From the NCBI GenBank assembly GCA_963995505.1, contig OZ023184.1, positions 6,448,001 to 6,512,000 of the forward strand: DNA of 64,000 nt, given 5' to 3'. The first letter of the stretch is position 1. Each line of letters opens with the position of its first letter. Below the pieces are notes generated by a model. The model saw nothing but the letters and a program-made list of their open reading frames with translations, searched no databases and was not told the DNA's origin. Of the stretch, positions 10,653 to 24,239 are shown in pieces. The DNA is from Hypericum androsaemum (taxonomy: Eukaryota > Streptophyta > Magnoliopsida > Malpighiales > Hypericaceae). The translations under genes were made by a program, and so were the position numbers.

Positions 10653-13220
10653 TGTCACGACCCGAATCTGCGGTCGGTGACCAGCACTAGACCCTAACCC
10701 ATTTGTAACACAAAATGAGTCTAGCCAGCCTCAAACATATATTAACTTTACAAATTATACATGTTATAAACCCAAAAAGAATATAATTATTCTTTACATT
10801 TATCCCAAGATCAAAATGAACTGTGTAACTACGGAGCTTCTAGAGGAAAGAGCAAAATACAAACTGGAGACCTCGATGCAAGTCCTAGAGAACAAATCGG
10901 ACTTGGTACGATCAGAGTAGATCTCCGAACTATTACAACTCGTATACGAGTTCCTGCAAATCTGGTGAGAGGGGGATGAGTGTTTTGGAACACTCAGTAA
11001 ACAAATAAGATATGCATCACAATTTATTTAGCTACTCAATGCACAAACATACCTAACACATGCATATGACTAACATGGCAATTGAATCATGAGGACATCT
11101 ACATTATCATAAAGTCATAATTACCAGATGACCAAATATTAACATATAATCTTAACGGCACATAAACATGAGCAAACTACGCAACGTCTCATACCGTCAC
11201 ACAGTTTGACACATGAACACATAATTCCAAAATTATATCACAGAACTGGACGAACGTTCGGCAAGTTCTAGATTGTGTCACTCCAACCCCGACACGAGGA
11301 TACCATATCTCAAAGGCGCCATCAGAATCCAACCCCGCCGGCCAAACAAATCATATCAGAATCCTTTGTATCCTCAGTATATGTGCACATATGCCAACAT
11401 CCCCGGTTGGCCACGGGTAGACCTCTGCCTACTAGACGTCCATATCACATAGCAGAGCTATCCACATCATATAGTTATTCATATCACACAAATTCATAGG
11501 CTCCAAACGAATCAAATATATTCAATGAACAAACCAAACATTTTTAGTGACCACTCGGGGCCAAATTAATCAAACACTTACAAATCATAGTGTCACTTCA
11601 TAATGCTCATATGACAAATGCACAATATGCACTAACAGTACCAAATTCAAATCATGACAAATAAATAGAGTGCGCCAAAGAAAACACGAGTCACATATTA
11701 TTTGTTTACCGATTGTACTCGATGCCCATGTGAACAGATTGTCTGCTTTTCATACACAATTTTCTCCACTTCGAATCCACATTTTCATGATTCGTGAGTT
11801 CCAATAGTTCTGAAAATACGATTTCCAAACCTGTCGTATTAAAATATCGCTCTTCAATATTAATTAATCTAAAACTCTTGTTTGTCAAACGAGAGTTACA
11901 AAATCAAATACTTAAGTCTTTGCAACCTACCGATTTCCTTAAATTATTTACTTTTTTGAACCCCACTTTTATCAACTAGACTTGGAAACTCATAGAACGG
12001 TTCTAAGTAACCGATCACTTAGCTTATTACTTGGATACCAATTTTTCTCCATCTTACAATATTACCCAATATAAACTTTCTAATTTAATTAACTTACCTA
12101 AGCAGTAATCGCTTCCTCTAGATCAAGTTGAATAAGGTTCTTAATTCCAATTTCTCGAGCCATATATGAATCTAAGATTGTCAACCTCGTTACTTCAACC
12201 TTTTCTTTTATTTTCAATTGTACCTATCATAAGCCGGGCAAATTATTTAGTTATCGTCATTAATTTATTAGTCCAACATCCAACTAACCACATCCTTTGA
12301 ACTTTGTAATATATTCAATTATCTTATGTCGTAGAATTACACCATATAACATAAGTAGTGGCTCTAAATCAATTCAAAATCTCAATAACAAATTACCTTC
12401 TGTTTTCAAATTAGAATCATTTTAATCAAACCTTCACTTCACTAATTTCCTGCCTGATTTACTAATTCCATAATTAGATAGTGATTATATTCTGACAATT
12501 TAAATAAAACTATTAAAGATTTTCTTACCATAGTGAGTTCTTTTTCAACCTCGTTAGTCTCTAATCTCTATCTCTCTTTCTATCATCCTCTCTCTTTTTA
12601 TCATCCCTTTGATATTCTATCTTACCATTATCTCACTCCTCTTTTTGGTTTCTTTACTGTGAGTTTCGTGAAGTTGAGGAAGCCAAGTTTACCCCAACTT
12701 CTTATGTTAAAATACAATTTATTTTGTGGTGGCTTTATTTTTGGTTGTCACGTTTTCTTTACTTTTTAACTTCATCTTTTAACTGCCACGTTCCTTACCC
12801 TTTTTTCCTTCTTTTCCAATTGAGATTTATCTCTTCTTTTCTTTTATTTTGGTTTGCTTATGTTTTTCTTTATTTTCTGATTTATCTATGGCTAGAATTG
12901 AACTTACGGTAGTACCAACCCAACTATTCTTATCTTTTAGAGAGAATTGTATTTTGGGGCATTTCAAGGACTTGCCACATTTTTCTTGATCTTATCACTT
13001 GATATTTAAGTTGTATTCTAGTCCTAATTTTGTCAATTAAGTTCATAATTATAATTTTATTTAATACCTCAATTAAATTGGTACCAAATTATATCTAAAC
13101 ACATTCTTAAAATTTTTCAATGAGGAATTTACATTGCTACTTTACTAACATAGTATATTTTTAATTCATCGAATGACTTAACATAGTTAAATTTATATAA
13201 TTTTAAGTTTGGGTATTACA
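10653..13220 (-). repeat. 3' LTR of the LARD-like element
   Basis: 2568 bp, in plus reading TGTCACGACCCG to GGGTATTACA. Short open frames inside it (for example 11275-11499 and 12533-12769) recur with identical translations in the other LTR and are not genes. Confidence 0.9.
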
Positions 13221-13236
13221 TTTTCCCCTCCTTATT
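13221..13236 (-). other. Polypurine tract of the LARD-like element
   Basis: Minus-strand AATAAGGAGGGGAAAA directly abutting the 3' LTR start TGTAATACCC. This primes plus-strand DNA synthesis in LTR elements. Confidence 0.8.
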
Positions 13237-16200
13237 AAAATTCGGTCCCCGAATTTACTTAAACAAAATTTTCTTACCGACCATATAAAGAGGATGAATA
13301 CTTAACTAATATCTCCTCATAGGTCTTTGTAGTTTGTGTATTATTTCTCACTGTAGTTTGTAAACCGGGAACTCTCTATCCCGAAGCTTTCAAACTTTCT
13401 GATTCAAATTCTTTTGGCACTTTCAATATGCCGAATTTCACGAGTCACAACTATTTGTGGCTTCAAACATGAGCACTATTATATAAATATGTCTAATATC
13501 TTGACATGACTTTCATGTTACATCTTCTTCCAAACTCATTGTCTTTTCCACATGTGAGATTTTAAGCAAATGTGTATTCTCATATTAAAACTTATATCTT
13601 TTATCTTCAAACTAAATAAAACTCAATTCACTTGAATTTTTTTTAAATCCTTACTTTAGTTTACCCTTCATCTCTCAAACTATTCAAAACTGACTGATAC
13701 CCTATTATAGAAAAGGAAAGTCCAATTGACATTTCATAACTTATAACACAACCACAACAATTCTAAAGAATGTTATAACACCTAGTAACTTATTAAATGA
13801 CTCATTTTTCTCACTTTAATTAATCACTAGACAAATATTTTTAGTTTCTCATATTAACTATAATCTTCACCAAAAGTATATGATATACTAGTGTTTTAAC
13901 CATATAGTTCAATTTCTATCCACATGTCATACTGTTAAATCTTCCAAAACTCATTCTCCCTTTCTTAGGTAGTACAATGAGGAACATGTATTTTTTCACA
14001 TTAATTTATAGTTCCTTCCATCTCTTATCCTTATAAATATCTTACTCTTTCCATTTATTCTCCAAATTATATAAATTCAAGATAAAATTCCTTCGATCAA
14101 ATTTTACTTACTTATTTATAATGTGATTGTTCTTCCAGTTCTACTAATTACTCGATCAATTTTTTTTCTGAATTTTTCATCCAATACTATAACCCTAACC
14201 ATATAGGGTACATTAATCTTATGTCTCGACCATACTGGTTTATTCACAACCACTAATCATCATGTCAAATTCTCACACAGAACTTCACAAACTTATTATT
14301 TTCAATTGTATGTCCCATACATTTTAACTTTGTGTGATTCCAAACCTAATACTTTCTGACATTACCAAGAAATTAGTCAAAACTTCTATTATCTCTTTTC
14401 ATCATTTTTCTTAGACTCGAATTTACTTATGCCCAATGTTATTTATATTTGTTATCCTCATATATCTCAAATCTTTTGTTGTACTTATAGTACAATAAAT
14501 TTTTCTTAATTCTATTTTTGGTCATACATTCGTAAGTTTTACTCAGTCTTTATTCATGGCATCCCGAGACCATATTTTCTGTAATTTTACTAATATTTAT
14601 TCAATCAGTCGTAAGATTTCTTACATACATTTGACCCATTAATTCTCAAAAAATTTCTTAACACCACAACACATCCAAAAGCCTTTTTGGTTCTCAAAAC
14701 TGTATGTATCTATTGGGTTGTTAAAAAAACAAAATCACTTCAACAACCAACCATATCACTTCATCACCTCCAAAACTAAAATTTATCATAACCTTCTAAT
14801 AATTTAAATCTATGAACACCTTGTCATAGATATCAAGCTCCCAACAATGTCTTTCATTACCACCACCACTCCCACTGGGATTAACTTCAAATATAACTAT
14901 AATTCTGTGGCGTTCATTGTGTCAATTATAATATATTCTTGTGCTCTTCTTCACTGTCATATACACCAAATATTTTAATAAATTCCTAAACTTGTTTCTA
15001 ATAGACTTGAGCACTCAGATCACAATCCTTATAACAACTTTCATCATATTGATGAACCAATTAATATATCGCTACTTCGTAGCGCATATACTAAGTTCCA
15101 AAGGTTGTGTGGACTATCTCCTCTTCCATTAGCACCATGATCTTATATCATTGATTGTACAATTTGACAAAACTATCTTAAAGTACTTACTAACCTATAA
15201 GATTCTTTGTTCACATAGTTTGTTTAACTCCTTTTCTTAAAGTAATTTATACTTCAATAATTTTCTCAATGCAAAGACATCATACTACCCAATCTTTCTT
15301 CCAAATACAAAGTAGTTCATCATCCACCAAAATTTCTCATGAATTTTCTTTCCTAACTCAAATCTTTTTGCTTTGTAGATTTCCATAATCTATCTTTCTG
15401 ACTTATTGCGTTTACAATTATAAGTTGCACAAAACCTCATACCAAAGCTGTCAAATCTTAGAAAATATATTTTGTATCTTCCAATATCATATGTCATAGA
15501 CTTAAATCTTAAAAAGGCAATAGCATACCTAGATGATTCATCAATGCTTGTGCCAAAGATTTCTCATTGATTCTCTCGTTTTCAACATAGTTATCTTGGT
15601 GTTTCAGTGACATTGTGTACACTGAAGGATTTACTTGATGGAGGTATCCATCAAAGAACATACTAGTTTTCTTCTCTCTAGCCTGTTCTGAAGTTTGAAC
15701 CCAAATTTCATTGTAATTTTCTCTAATACTAATTCAATTTTATGACTATTAAGTCACATATATCTTGTTACTTTACATATCAAAATTTTGCACAATCCGA
15801 CACAGGTTTCAAAATCTACGTACCATATGTACTCCTATTCTCATATTTCTTTATTCTGCACTTCTCAAATAAATCACTTTAACATACTTCCTTTTAGGCT
15901 CTGGGCTTTCCTCATTTCATATTTCACTAACTAAATAATCTCATTAAATTTCACACAAATTCATTACGAAATTAATATTTTCACCCTAAATTTACTTTGC
16001 CATACTTACTTTTCCTTCTTCGAGCTAACTTAAATCAAATTTTTATTAGTCAAATCTTTTTTTGTTCATTTCTCTCTGTGAATCATTGTCTAATTGATGA
16101 TTCATCTCAAATTTCTCTTATACAAATGATATTTGCTTCCCGCTCTCTTATAGAGCTTACACAACATCATCTCAATATATAGCTACCTTATTTGTAGATT

Positions 16201-17259
16201 ATCAAAGTTTTATGCCAGAATTCTACCTCACACTCTTTAAGGCTTAGATTATATGCATCAGATCATTATCTGATTACAAAGAGAAGCTTTACTTAAATTC
16301 AGATGGCTTCCTTTAGCCTCTGAAATTTCTTTCCTGGATCTAATTATAAACTTTTGTAGTTTGCTCAATACCATTGACCATTTATGCTTTATGTTGTTGG
16401 ACAACCTTGTCCATAACTATTGTACATAGTATCTTATCAAAAGTTCTGTTTGCCAAAATTCATAACCATAATCCAAAACAAGATTCACACTCAATATTAA
16501 CTTCTTCGAATTATTCAAAGTTCTAAAAGCAATAACTTAGTTGTAATTTAATTCCATATAACTTAATCTCATAATTTCCATTCATAACCAATCTCACATT
16601 ATTTTCCCAATATATATTTTTATTTCCAAAGCATACGTATGACTTAGTTTCTCATGTATTCTCTTTTTACATAACGTTGTTCATAACTTTCTCTTTTTAA
16701 ACATATTTAAACACAAAAGTAGATTTTTAATGCACAGATAAACAAACTAGAAGAGTTCATGTAGACATAACTCAAATATTTGGTGAGACTCAAACCAATG
16801 GCCCAATATACATAGGAAGAAATTAAATATATAAGGGTGTGTACATGATTTGGACAAAGTGGTGATTAGTCACTTCATCAAAATCTCACCCATGAAAGGA
16901 TTTTCATATATATAAATATATATACTCAAATGGGCTCTTCAAAGAAATACATATACAAATGGTTCAAGAATTCTCACCATAATGTAGAGTGAATGCCTCG
17001 TGATAACAAGAATGCATCACAAAAATTTCTCACATAAGAATATCAAACAGAAACATCTCAAATAACATTTAGTTGCATAACGTTCTAATTCATCACACCA
17101 TCATGTTCAAACACAAACAAATCTCCTGACACGAAAAAAAAAATTAAAGCACAAACAACTGACACAAATGGAAGGGACGCAAAGACATCAGGAATCCTAT
17201 GCCCCGTAGCACAATTTAAGATACTCGACATGATAATTCAAACAAGACTCAAACCTACA
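13237..17259. other. Non-coding interior of the LARD-like element
   Basis: Four kilobases, strongly A+T-rich, no open frame above about 63 codons on either strand and no trace of gag, protease, reverse transcriptase, RNase H or integrase motifs. This emptiness defines the element class. Confidence 0.8.
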
Positions 17260-17271
17260 GCTCTGATACCA
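17260..17271 (-). other. Primer-binding site (initiator tRNA-Met)
   Basis: Minus-strand TGGTATCAGAGC, complementary to the 3' end of plant initiator tRNA-Met, 4 nt inside the 5' LTR (17276-19842). Confidence 0.85.
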
Positions 17272-17275
17272 CGTC

Positions 17276-19842
17276 TGTCACGACCCGAATCTGCGGTCGG
17301 TGACCAACGCTAGACCCTAACACATTTGTAACACAAAATGAGTCTAGCCAACCTCAAACATATATTAACTTTACAAATTATACATGTTTTAAACCCAAAA
17401 AGAATATAATTATTCTTTACATTTATCCCAAGATCAAAATGAACTGTGTAACTACGGAGCTTCTAGATGAAAGAGCAAAATACAAACTGGAGACCTCGAT
17501 GCAAGTCCTGGAGAACAAATCGGATTTGATACGATCAGAGTAGATCTCCGAACTAATACAACTCGTATACGAGTTCCTGCAAAACTGGTGAGAGGGGGAT
17601 GAGTGTTTTGGAACACTCAGTAAACAAATAAGATATGCATCGCAATTTATTTAGCTACTCAATGCACAAACATACCTAACACATGCATATGACTAACATG
17701 GCAATTGAATCATGAGGACATTTACATTATCATAAAGTCATAATTACCAGATGACCAAATATTAACATATAATCTTAACGGCACATAAACATGAGCAAAC
17801 TACGCAACGTCTCATACCGTCATGCAGTTTGACACATGAACACATAATTCCAAAATCATATCACAGAACTGGACGAACGTTCGGCAAGTTCTAGATTGTG
17901 TCACTCCAACCCCGACACGAGGATACCATATCTCAAAGGCGCCATCAGAATCCAACCCCGCCGGCCAAACAAATCATATCAGAATCCTTTGTATCCTCAG
18001 TATATGTGCACATATGCCAACATCCCCGGTTGGCCACGGGTAGACCTCTGCCTACTAGACGTCCATATCACATAGCAGAGCTATCCACATCATATAGTTA
18101 TTCATATCACACAAATTCATAGGCTCCAAACGAATCAAATATATTCAATGAACAAACCAAACATTTCCAGTGACCACTCGGGGCCAAATTAATCAAACAC
18201 TTACAAATCATAGTGTCACTTCATAATGCTCATATGACAAATGCACAATATGCACTAACAGTACCAAATTCAAATCATGACAAATAAATAGAGTGCGCCA
18301 AAGAAAGCACGAGTCACATATTATTTGTTTACCGATTGTACTCGATGCCCATGTGAACTGATTGTCTGCTTTTCATACACAATTTTCTCCGCTTCGAATC
18401 CACATTTTCATGATTCGTGAGTTCCAATAGTTCTGAAAATACGATTTCCAAACCTGTCGTATTAAAATATCGCTCTTCAATATTAATTAATCTAAAACTC
18501 TTGTTTGTCAAACGAGAGTTACAAAACCAAATACTTAAGTCTTTGCAACCTACCGATTTCCTTAAATTATTTACTTTTTTGAACCCCACTTTTATCAACT
18601 AGACTTGGAAACTCATAGAACGGTTCTAAGTAACCGATCACTTAGCTTATTACTTGGATACCAATTTTTCTCCATCTTACATTATTACCCAATATAAACT
18701 TTCTAATTTAATTAACTTACCTAAGCAGTAGTCGCTTCCTCTAGATCAAGTTGAATAAGGTTCTTAATTCTAATTTCTCGAGCCATATATGAATCTAAGA
18801 TTGCCAACCTCGTTACTTCAACCTTTTCTTTTATTTTCAATTGTACCTATCACAAGCCGGGCAAATTATTTAGTTATCGTCATTAATTTATTAGTCCAAC
18901 ATCCAACTAACCACATCCTTTGAACTTTGTAATATATTCAATTATCTTATGTCGTAGAATTACACCATATAACATAAGTAGTGGCTCTAAATCAATTCAA
19001 AATCTCAATAACAAATTACCTTCTGTTTTCAAATTAGAATCATTTTAATCAAACCTTCACTTCACTAATTTCCTGCCTGATTTACTAATTCCATAATTAG
19101 ATAGTGATTATATTCTGACAATTTAAATAAAACTATTAAAGATTTTCTTACCATAGTGAGTTCTTTTTCAACCTCGTTAGTCTCTAATCTCTATCTCTCT
19201 TTTTATCATCCTCTCTCTTTTTATCATCCCTTTGATATTCTATCTTACCATTATCTCACTCCTCTTTTTGGTTTCTTTACTGTGAGTTTCGTGAAGTTGA
19301 GGAAGCCAAGTTTACCCCAACTTCTTATGTTAAAATACAATTTATTTTGTGGTGGCTTTATTTTTGGTTGTCACGTTTTCTTTACTTTTTAACTTCATCT
19401 TTTAACTGCCACGTTCCTTACCCTTTTTTCCTTCTTTTCCAATTGAGATTTATCTCTTCTTTTCTTTTATTTTGGTTTGCTTATCTTTTTCTTTATTTTC
19501 TGATTTATCTATGGCTAGAATTGAACTTACGGTAGTACCAACCCAACTATTCTTATCTTTTAGAGAGAATTGTATTTTGGGGCATTTCAAGGACTTGCCA
19601 CATTTTTCTTGACCTTATCACTTGATATTTAAGTTGTATTCTAGTCCTAATTTTGTCAATTAAGTTCATAATTATAATTTTATTTAATACCTCAATTAAA
19701 TTGGTACCAAATTATATCTAAACACATTCTTAAAATTTTTCAATGAGGAATTTACATTGCTACTTTACAACATAGTATATTTTTAATTCATCGAATGACT
19801 TAACATAGTTAAATTTATATAATTTTAAGTTTGGGTATTACA
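17276..19842 (-). repeat. 5' LTR of the LARD-like element
   Basis: 2567 bp, nearly identical to 10653-13220, ending CGGGTCGTGACA in minus sense next to the primer-binding site. Confidence 0.9.
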
Positions 19843-19847
19843 AATGG

Positions 19848-20061
19848 CCTTGTGCTCTTCCTAGTTTCATGAACATTTGCAAAGTTCTACCTCCGAACTT
19901 TGTTAGAAGCGGCACCACTTCCGATATTCATATAGGTGGAGTTGTCCCTTTATGTCTTGGTGTTTTAAGACAATGTTAGTAAAATATTAGTAAACTATAA
20001 TTTTAACACGAGTATATATAAAGCATAAGCAATATAAAAGATAAGGTTTAGAGAATGCTCA
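19848..20061. other. Possible copia 3'-UTR remnant
   Basis: AGAAGCGGCACC and CATATAGGTG echo the 3'-UTR of the adjacent copia element (21270-21310). No coding content. Confidence 0.35.
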
Positions 20062-20959
20062 CGATCACACTTGGGACTAAGTGTGGTATACCGTCTTCTT
20101 CAAGGTAGAAGTTTTGGATTCAATCCTGGACGAGGCCACAGTAAACCGTGTGCCCTTAAACTCTTATTACCCACCTATGTGCTTTAGGCCTCTGTGGGTA
20201 ATAGAGCTCCCAAGGTACAACGCCCAATCACGAGTGCTATAGGAAGCACTATAGCACACCTTTCGAACCTTTAGTGGTTTAGAACTCTGACTCTTTTATG
20301 CAAGAGAAGAATGCTATGATCTAAAAGGGAAGAATTAGAGAGCTCAAGGAAGAGTGTGAGCTAGGGGTGATTTGGAATGGAGGAGGAGGGCTCCTTTTAT
20401 AGGAAGCCTAGGCCTCCAACATTCAAATCCGCATTAACTCTGGCCATTAACTAGCCCATTAACTAGGTGAGTAAATGGGTGGTTACAAGACCATAAAAAT
20501 CCCACATTAACTTGGCCGTTACTCCCATTAACTTGGCCCGAATTCAATTTCGAAAATTCAAAATTTAAATTTAAATGCCAACAAGAATAAGAAGATTCTA
20601 GAACGTGGGTTTGTCCCAGAGGAAGCCCAACAGATTTTGGGCCAAGAATCGCTTCAAAAGGTCCGGCCCAGCTCTAAAAGATAAGACCCTGGAACCTGGA
20701 ACAATTCTCACAACCCACGATCCCGCAACCCGCAGCCATACCACCTTTAAGCCAATTTTTCATTCACACCGAGAATTAATTTTTTTTCGCAAGTGTTGTA
20801 TATATCGTTACGAAGCTCTATCAATGAGCTTTGTATTGATCTCACAAACACTAAAAACTAATTGGTGTGACCTCCAATTAATTAGCTCGGGCCCAAATCC
20901 CAATACACTCAACTATACTGGGCCAGTCTCTTCCATTGGTTAAAACCAATTCTCCAACA
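20062..20959 (-). repeat. 3' LTR of copia A
   Basis: Plus-strand GATCACACTTGG...TTCTCCAACA. The first base pair of the terminal TG is mutated to CG (20062-20063), while the other LTR has TG at 26283. A purine-rich tract (GTGGGGGAT in minus sense, about 20960-20968) adjoins it. Confidence 0.8.
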
Positions 20960-21300
20960 ATCCCCCACATGAATACAAAATGGCTTATATAATATGAGCA
21001 ATGCTACATGCAACTTGGAGTTCTGCGATAATTTGTTGCATCTGGAAAGGTGGTCAAAAGTCTTGAACCTTCCTTAGTGAAATACCTTCGGATATACTTG
21101 CCAACCAGTGGACGCGATGCCTTGAACTGTTCGGTGTTTTATGTATACCAAGACAAATGTACTCACACAACTCCTTCTCAACCACTATTTGGTTCTTTCA
21201 GTTGTGTCCATTTTGGCCCTGGACTGCCTTGGAAACTTCATCGAATGCTCTAGAGATTTAGCCCTTAACTTATCTCATAGAAGCGGCCCCTTCACATTCG

Positions 21301-21340
21301 ACATAGGTGATCTCTTATAAGGAGTATCCTGCCATACCCC
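21301..21340 (-). other. Conserved copia 3'-UTR hairpin (element A)
   Basis: In minus sense GGGGTATGGCAGGATACTCC, then a short inverted repeat CTCCTTATAAGAG and ATCACCTATG. The same block lies downstream of RNase H in copia B at 47240-47279. Function unknown; conservation between otherwise diverged elements suggests a role in the RNA. Confidence 0.6.
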
Positions 21341-21550
21341 ACTTTTATATATACTCGAAGTATAAGGATCATTAAAAGCGTATAGCTTAACCTTCCGATG
21401 GACAAGTCTATCACTCTCTCATCATAGGAACAGGTAGGGAACTCAACTTCCCGAGTACTTTGTTCGACCCTAGCCTCACAATTCGGTTGTCCCATTGAAC
21501 CTGCAGATCAGGATTTACGATTCAGGTTGGGTTGCCATCATGGGTTTAGG

Positions 21551-22120
21551 TCATTTCGTGGGCTTTAATCCCATTCCCCTCGATGATACCTCCACTTGGT
21601 CTCTCGTTAGACCTTTAGTTAATTGATCAGCGATGTTCTCTTTTGACTTTACATAGTCTAAAGATATTACACCCGTTCTCAACAACGTTCTCACAGATTT
21701 ATGTCTACGATGTATATGTCTAGACTTTCCATTATACACATTATTTTGTGCTCTTCCAATAGCTGACTGATTATCACAGTGCACGCTAATGGGAGGCACT
21801 GATTTTGACCACATCGGGATATCCTCCAAGAAACTTCGGAGCCAATCTGCCTCTTCAGCTGCTAGATCCAACGCTATGAATTCTGATTCCATAGTTGATC
21901 TAGCAATGCAAGTTTGTTTGCATGATCTCCACGAGACCGCTGCTCCTCCAATTGTAAATATGTATCCGCTCGTGGATTTTGTATTCTTCAAGTCCGAGAT
22001 CCAGTTCGCGCCTGAATACCCTTCCAGAATAGTTGGATGTCTCATATAGTGTAATCCATAGTTAGCAGTGTACCTTAGGTTTCTAAGGATCTAACTATCG
22101 CTTTTCAATGTTCATCATTG
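21551..22120 (-). pseudogene. Copia A RNase H domain and C-terminus
   Basis: Minus-strand [53 protein letters not shown] and ADQLTKGL are the copia RNase H signature, including the ESEF and HCDNQ acidic positions. RNase H removes template RNA during reverse transcription. It is the 3' end of the polyprotein and is cut off from the reverse transcriptase by the insertion at 22186-22804. Confidence 0.85.
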
Positions 22121-22185
22121 GGATTACTCGTATATCTCGATAGTCTGTTTACTGAGTTCACAATATTTGGTCTAGCACAGTCTAT
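22121..22185. repeat. 65-bp direct repeat (left) flanking an insertion in copia A
   Basis: Matches 22805-22869 with one visible mismatch. It encodes the VNSVNRLSRYTSNP part of the reverse transcriptase/RNase H linker twice. Confidence 0.85.
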
Positions 22186-22804
22186 CAGTGACGGCCAAAA
22201 CTTAAACTAAATTTTCATCTACAGTGGTTTTCTATAAACCGTGAACCTTTTGGTATTTAAAATACTATTGGCTTTCTGTGTTGGAAAAAATGGCAATTAT
22301 AACGTCAAGACACGGTTGTTTCATTGTGCTTGCAATTACGGAATACGTTTTGTGGTTTCTGTGTCCACCTTATTGTTTAATCTTAGAAGTTTGGAATCGC
22401 AAGCTATTAGGGAGAATATAGCATCGTTGTTACTGTGGACAATTTTGTGTGTGTGGGGATACAGTATTGTTTCATTCGTTACTGTAGCTTGCGTATGAAA
22501 GGGAAATCGAAAACATTTAAAACAATTATTTGTCCATTTTATCAATTGATTGCTGTTTGGTGAAATTAAATAGCAGTATTAATATATTTCTGTTACGAGC
22601 GTAACTTAGTGATTGGCATTTAAATAATATTATGCCATTTTGACTACTGTTCGTGCATTTTAATAATTTTCTGTGAGCAATAAATATAAACTCTTAAAAA
22701 ACTAAAATATTAGTATATCTATGGTCATTAATCGTAATTGTTGAGGAGTAAGCTGTAGATGATTAGCATATACTTACAATCTGTCCCTGCAGTTACAATT
22801 TTTT
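22186..22804. other. 619-bp insertion of unknown origin in copia A
   Basis: The sequence between the two 65-bp repeats is not part of copia pol. It is A+T-rich, with open frames of at most 85 codons that resemble nothing I know. There are no inverted-repeat ends and no poly(A). The long flanking duplication points to break repair more than to ordinary transposition. Confidence 0.6.
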
Positions 22805-22869
22805 GGATTACTCGTATATCTCGATAGTCTGTTTACCGAGTTCACAATATTTGGTCTAGCACAGTCTAT
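22805..22869. repeat. 65-bp direct repeat (right) flanking an insertion in copia A
   Basis: Second copy of 22121-22185. Confidence 0.85.
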
Positions 22870-24231
22870 GAGGTACATTAGACTGTGTATAACTCTAGAA
22901 TAATCTAGTTGTCGCACACTATCTCCACGATTCTTGCAGAGACTTGACACTGCTTCCATAAGAGTTCTCGCAATTACATTGCTATCCTTATCGAATTTGT
23001 CAAGTATCTTTTTGACATAGTGACCTTGGGAAAGCGTGTAACCTTTCGAAGACTTGGTAATTTTCATCCCAAGTATTACGCCAGCTTGTCCCATGTCTTT
23101 CATGTCAAAATTATGCGACAACATTTCTTTGGTAATTTTGATATTATCATTATTACCCACAATCAACATGTCATCTACGTAGAGACATACTATCACATAG
23201 TCTTTATTATCTCCTTTCACGTAGACTCATTTATCACATTAGTTTATCCGAAACCTGTTTGATAGCATTACACTATCAAACTTTTCGTGCCATTATTCAG
23301 GTGCTTGTTTTAATCCATACAAGAATTTTACAAGTTTACACACCTTATGTTCTTTACCTGGAACCACAAACCCTTCGGGTTGTTCCGTGTAAATCTCCTC
23401 TTCCAAATCTCCATTAAGGAAGGTTGTCTTCACATCCATTTGATGGATCTCTAGGTTAAACAAAGCCACCAAGGCTATGACTAACCTAATAGACGTTTTC
23501 CTGGAGACATGAGCATATGTGTCAAAATAATCAACACCCTCAGTTTGCTTGTAGCCTTTAACAATAAGTCTTGCCTTGTACTTATGCACTGTACCATCAG
23601 GCTTCATCTTCTTTTTGAAGATCCACTTATGGCCTAGTGGTTTACTACCCAGAGGTAGATCTACTAGTTCCCAAGTGTGATTATATAAGATAGACTCTAT
23701 CTCACTATTCACCACTTCCTTCCAAAGAGCAGAGTCCGTAGAGGACATTTCTTCTTTGTAGGTTACTGGATCCTTTTCTAACATATATGTTAGAAAATTT
23801 GATCCGAAGGACTTTTCTTTTCTAGCCCTTTTCTCACGTCTAGGTTCTTCAACTTCATCTTGAGGTTCCTCTCCCCCCACATTGCTCCCACTTTGGTCAA
23901 CTTTACGGTCAACTCCAGTTCGAGCTTTGTAAGGAAAGATTTTCTCGAAGAATGAAGCATCCCTAGCTTCAATGATAGTATTTACGTGGACATCAGAGTT
24001 ATCTGACTTGTGTACCAGGAATCGGTATGCAGCACTATCTTGTGCATAATCGATAAACACACAATCCACCGTCTTGGGTCCTATCCTTGTCCTCTTAGGA
24101 GGTGAGATCAGAACCTTAATAAGATATCTCCAAACCCTTAGGAATTTGTAGCAAGGTGCACGACCTTTCCACAATTCATAAGGTATTTTGTCTAACCTTA
24201 TTCTTCCTAATCTCAGGCACACGCAATACAT
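22805..24231 (-). pseudogene. Copia A reverse transcriptase and integrase C-terminus
   Basis: From 24231 downwards the minus strand reads the integrase C-terminal [13 protein letters not shown] and RIGPKTVDCVFIDYA, then the reverse transcriptase: WKEVVNSEIES, GHKWIFKKKMKPDG, KARLIVKGYKQTEG, MDVKTTFLNGDLEEEIYTEQ, and after a frame break near 23250 CLYVDDMLIVGNND with the catalytic YVDD. Compared with copia B, the zinc-binding and DDE core of integrase (about 300 residues) is missing between the protease near 24370 and position 24231, so the copy could not integrate on its own. Confidence 0.85.
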
Positions 24232-24239
24232 CGGTTAGC

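Larger units (their letters stand above)
10653..19842 (-). mobile_element. LARD-like non-coding LTR retrotransposon, 9.2 kb
   Basis: Two near-identical LTRs (10653-13220 and 17276-19842) flank about 4.05 kb of AT-rich sequence without gag or pol. The 5-bp target duplication AATGG is exact (10648-10652 and 19843-19847). A primer-binding site and a polypurine tract orient it on the minus strand. LTRs above 2 kb with a non-coding interior fit Large Retrotransposon Derivatives, which depend on proteins of an autonomous relative. The few LTR differences suggest a recent insertion. It landed in what looks like an older copia remnant: sequence on both sides (10482-10647 and 19848-20061) resembles copia 3'-UTR. 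Confidence 0.9.

Noticed and set aside
11275..12912. Short frames repeated at 17898-19535 with identical translations
   Set aside because: They repeat because they lie in the two LTRs of one element; length 60-90 codons, no known protein.
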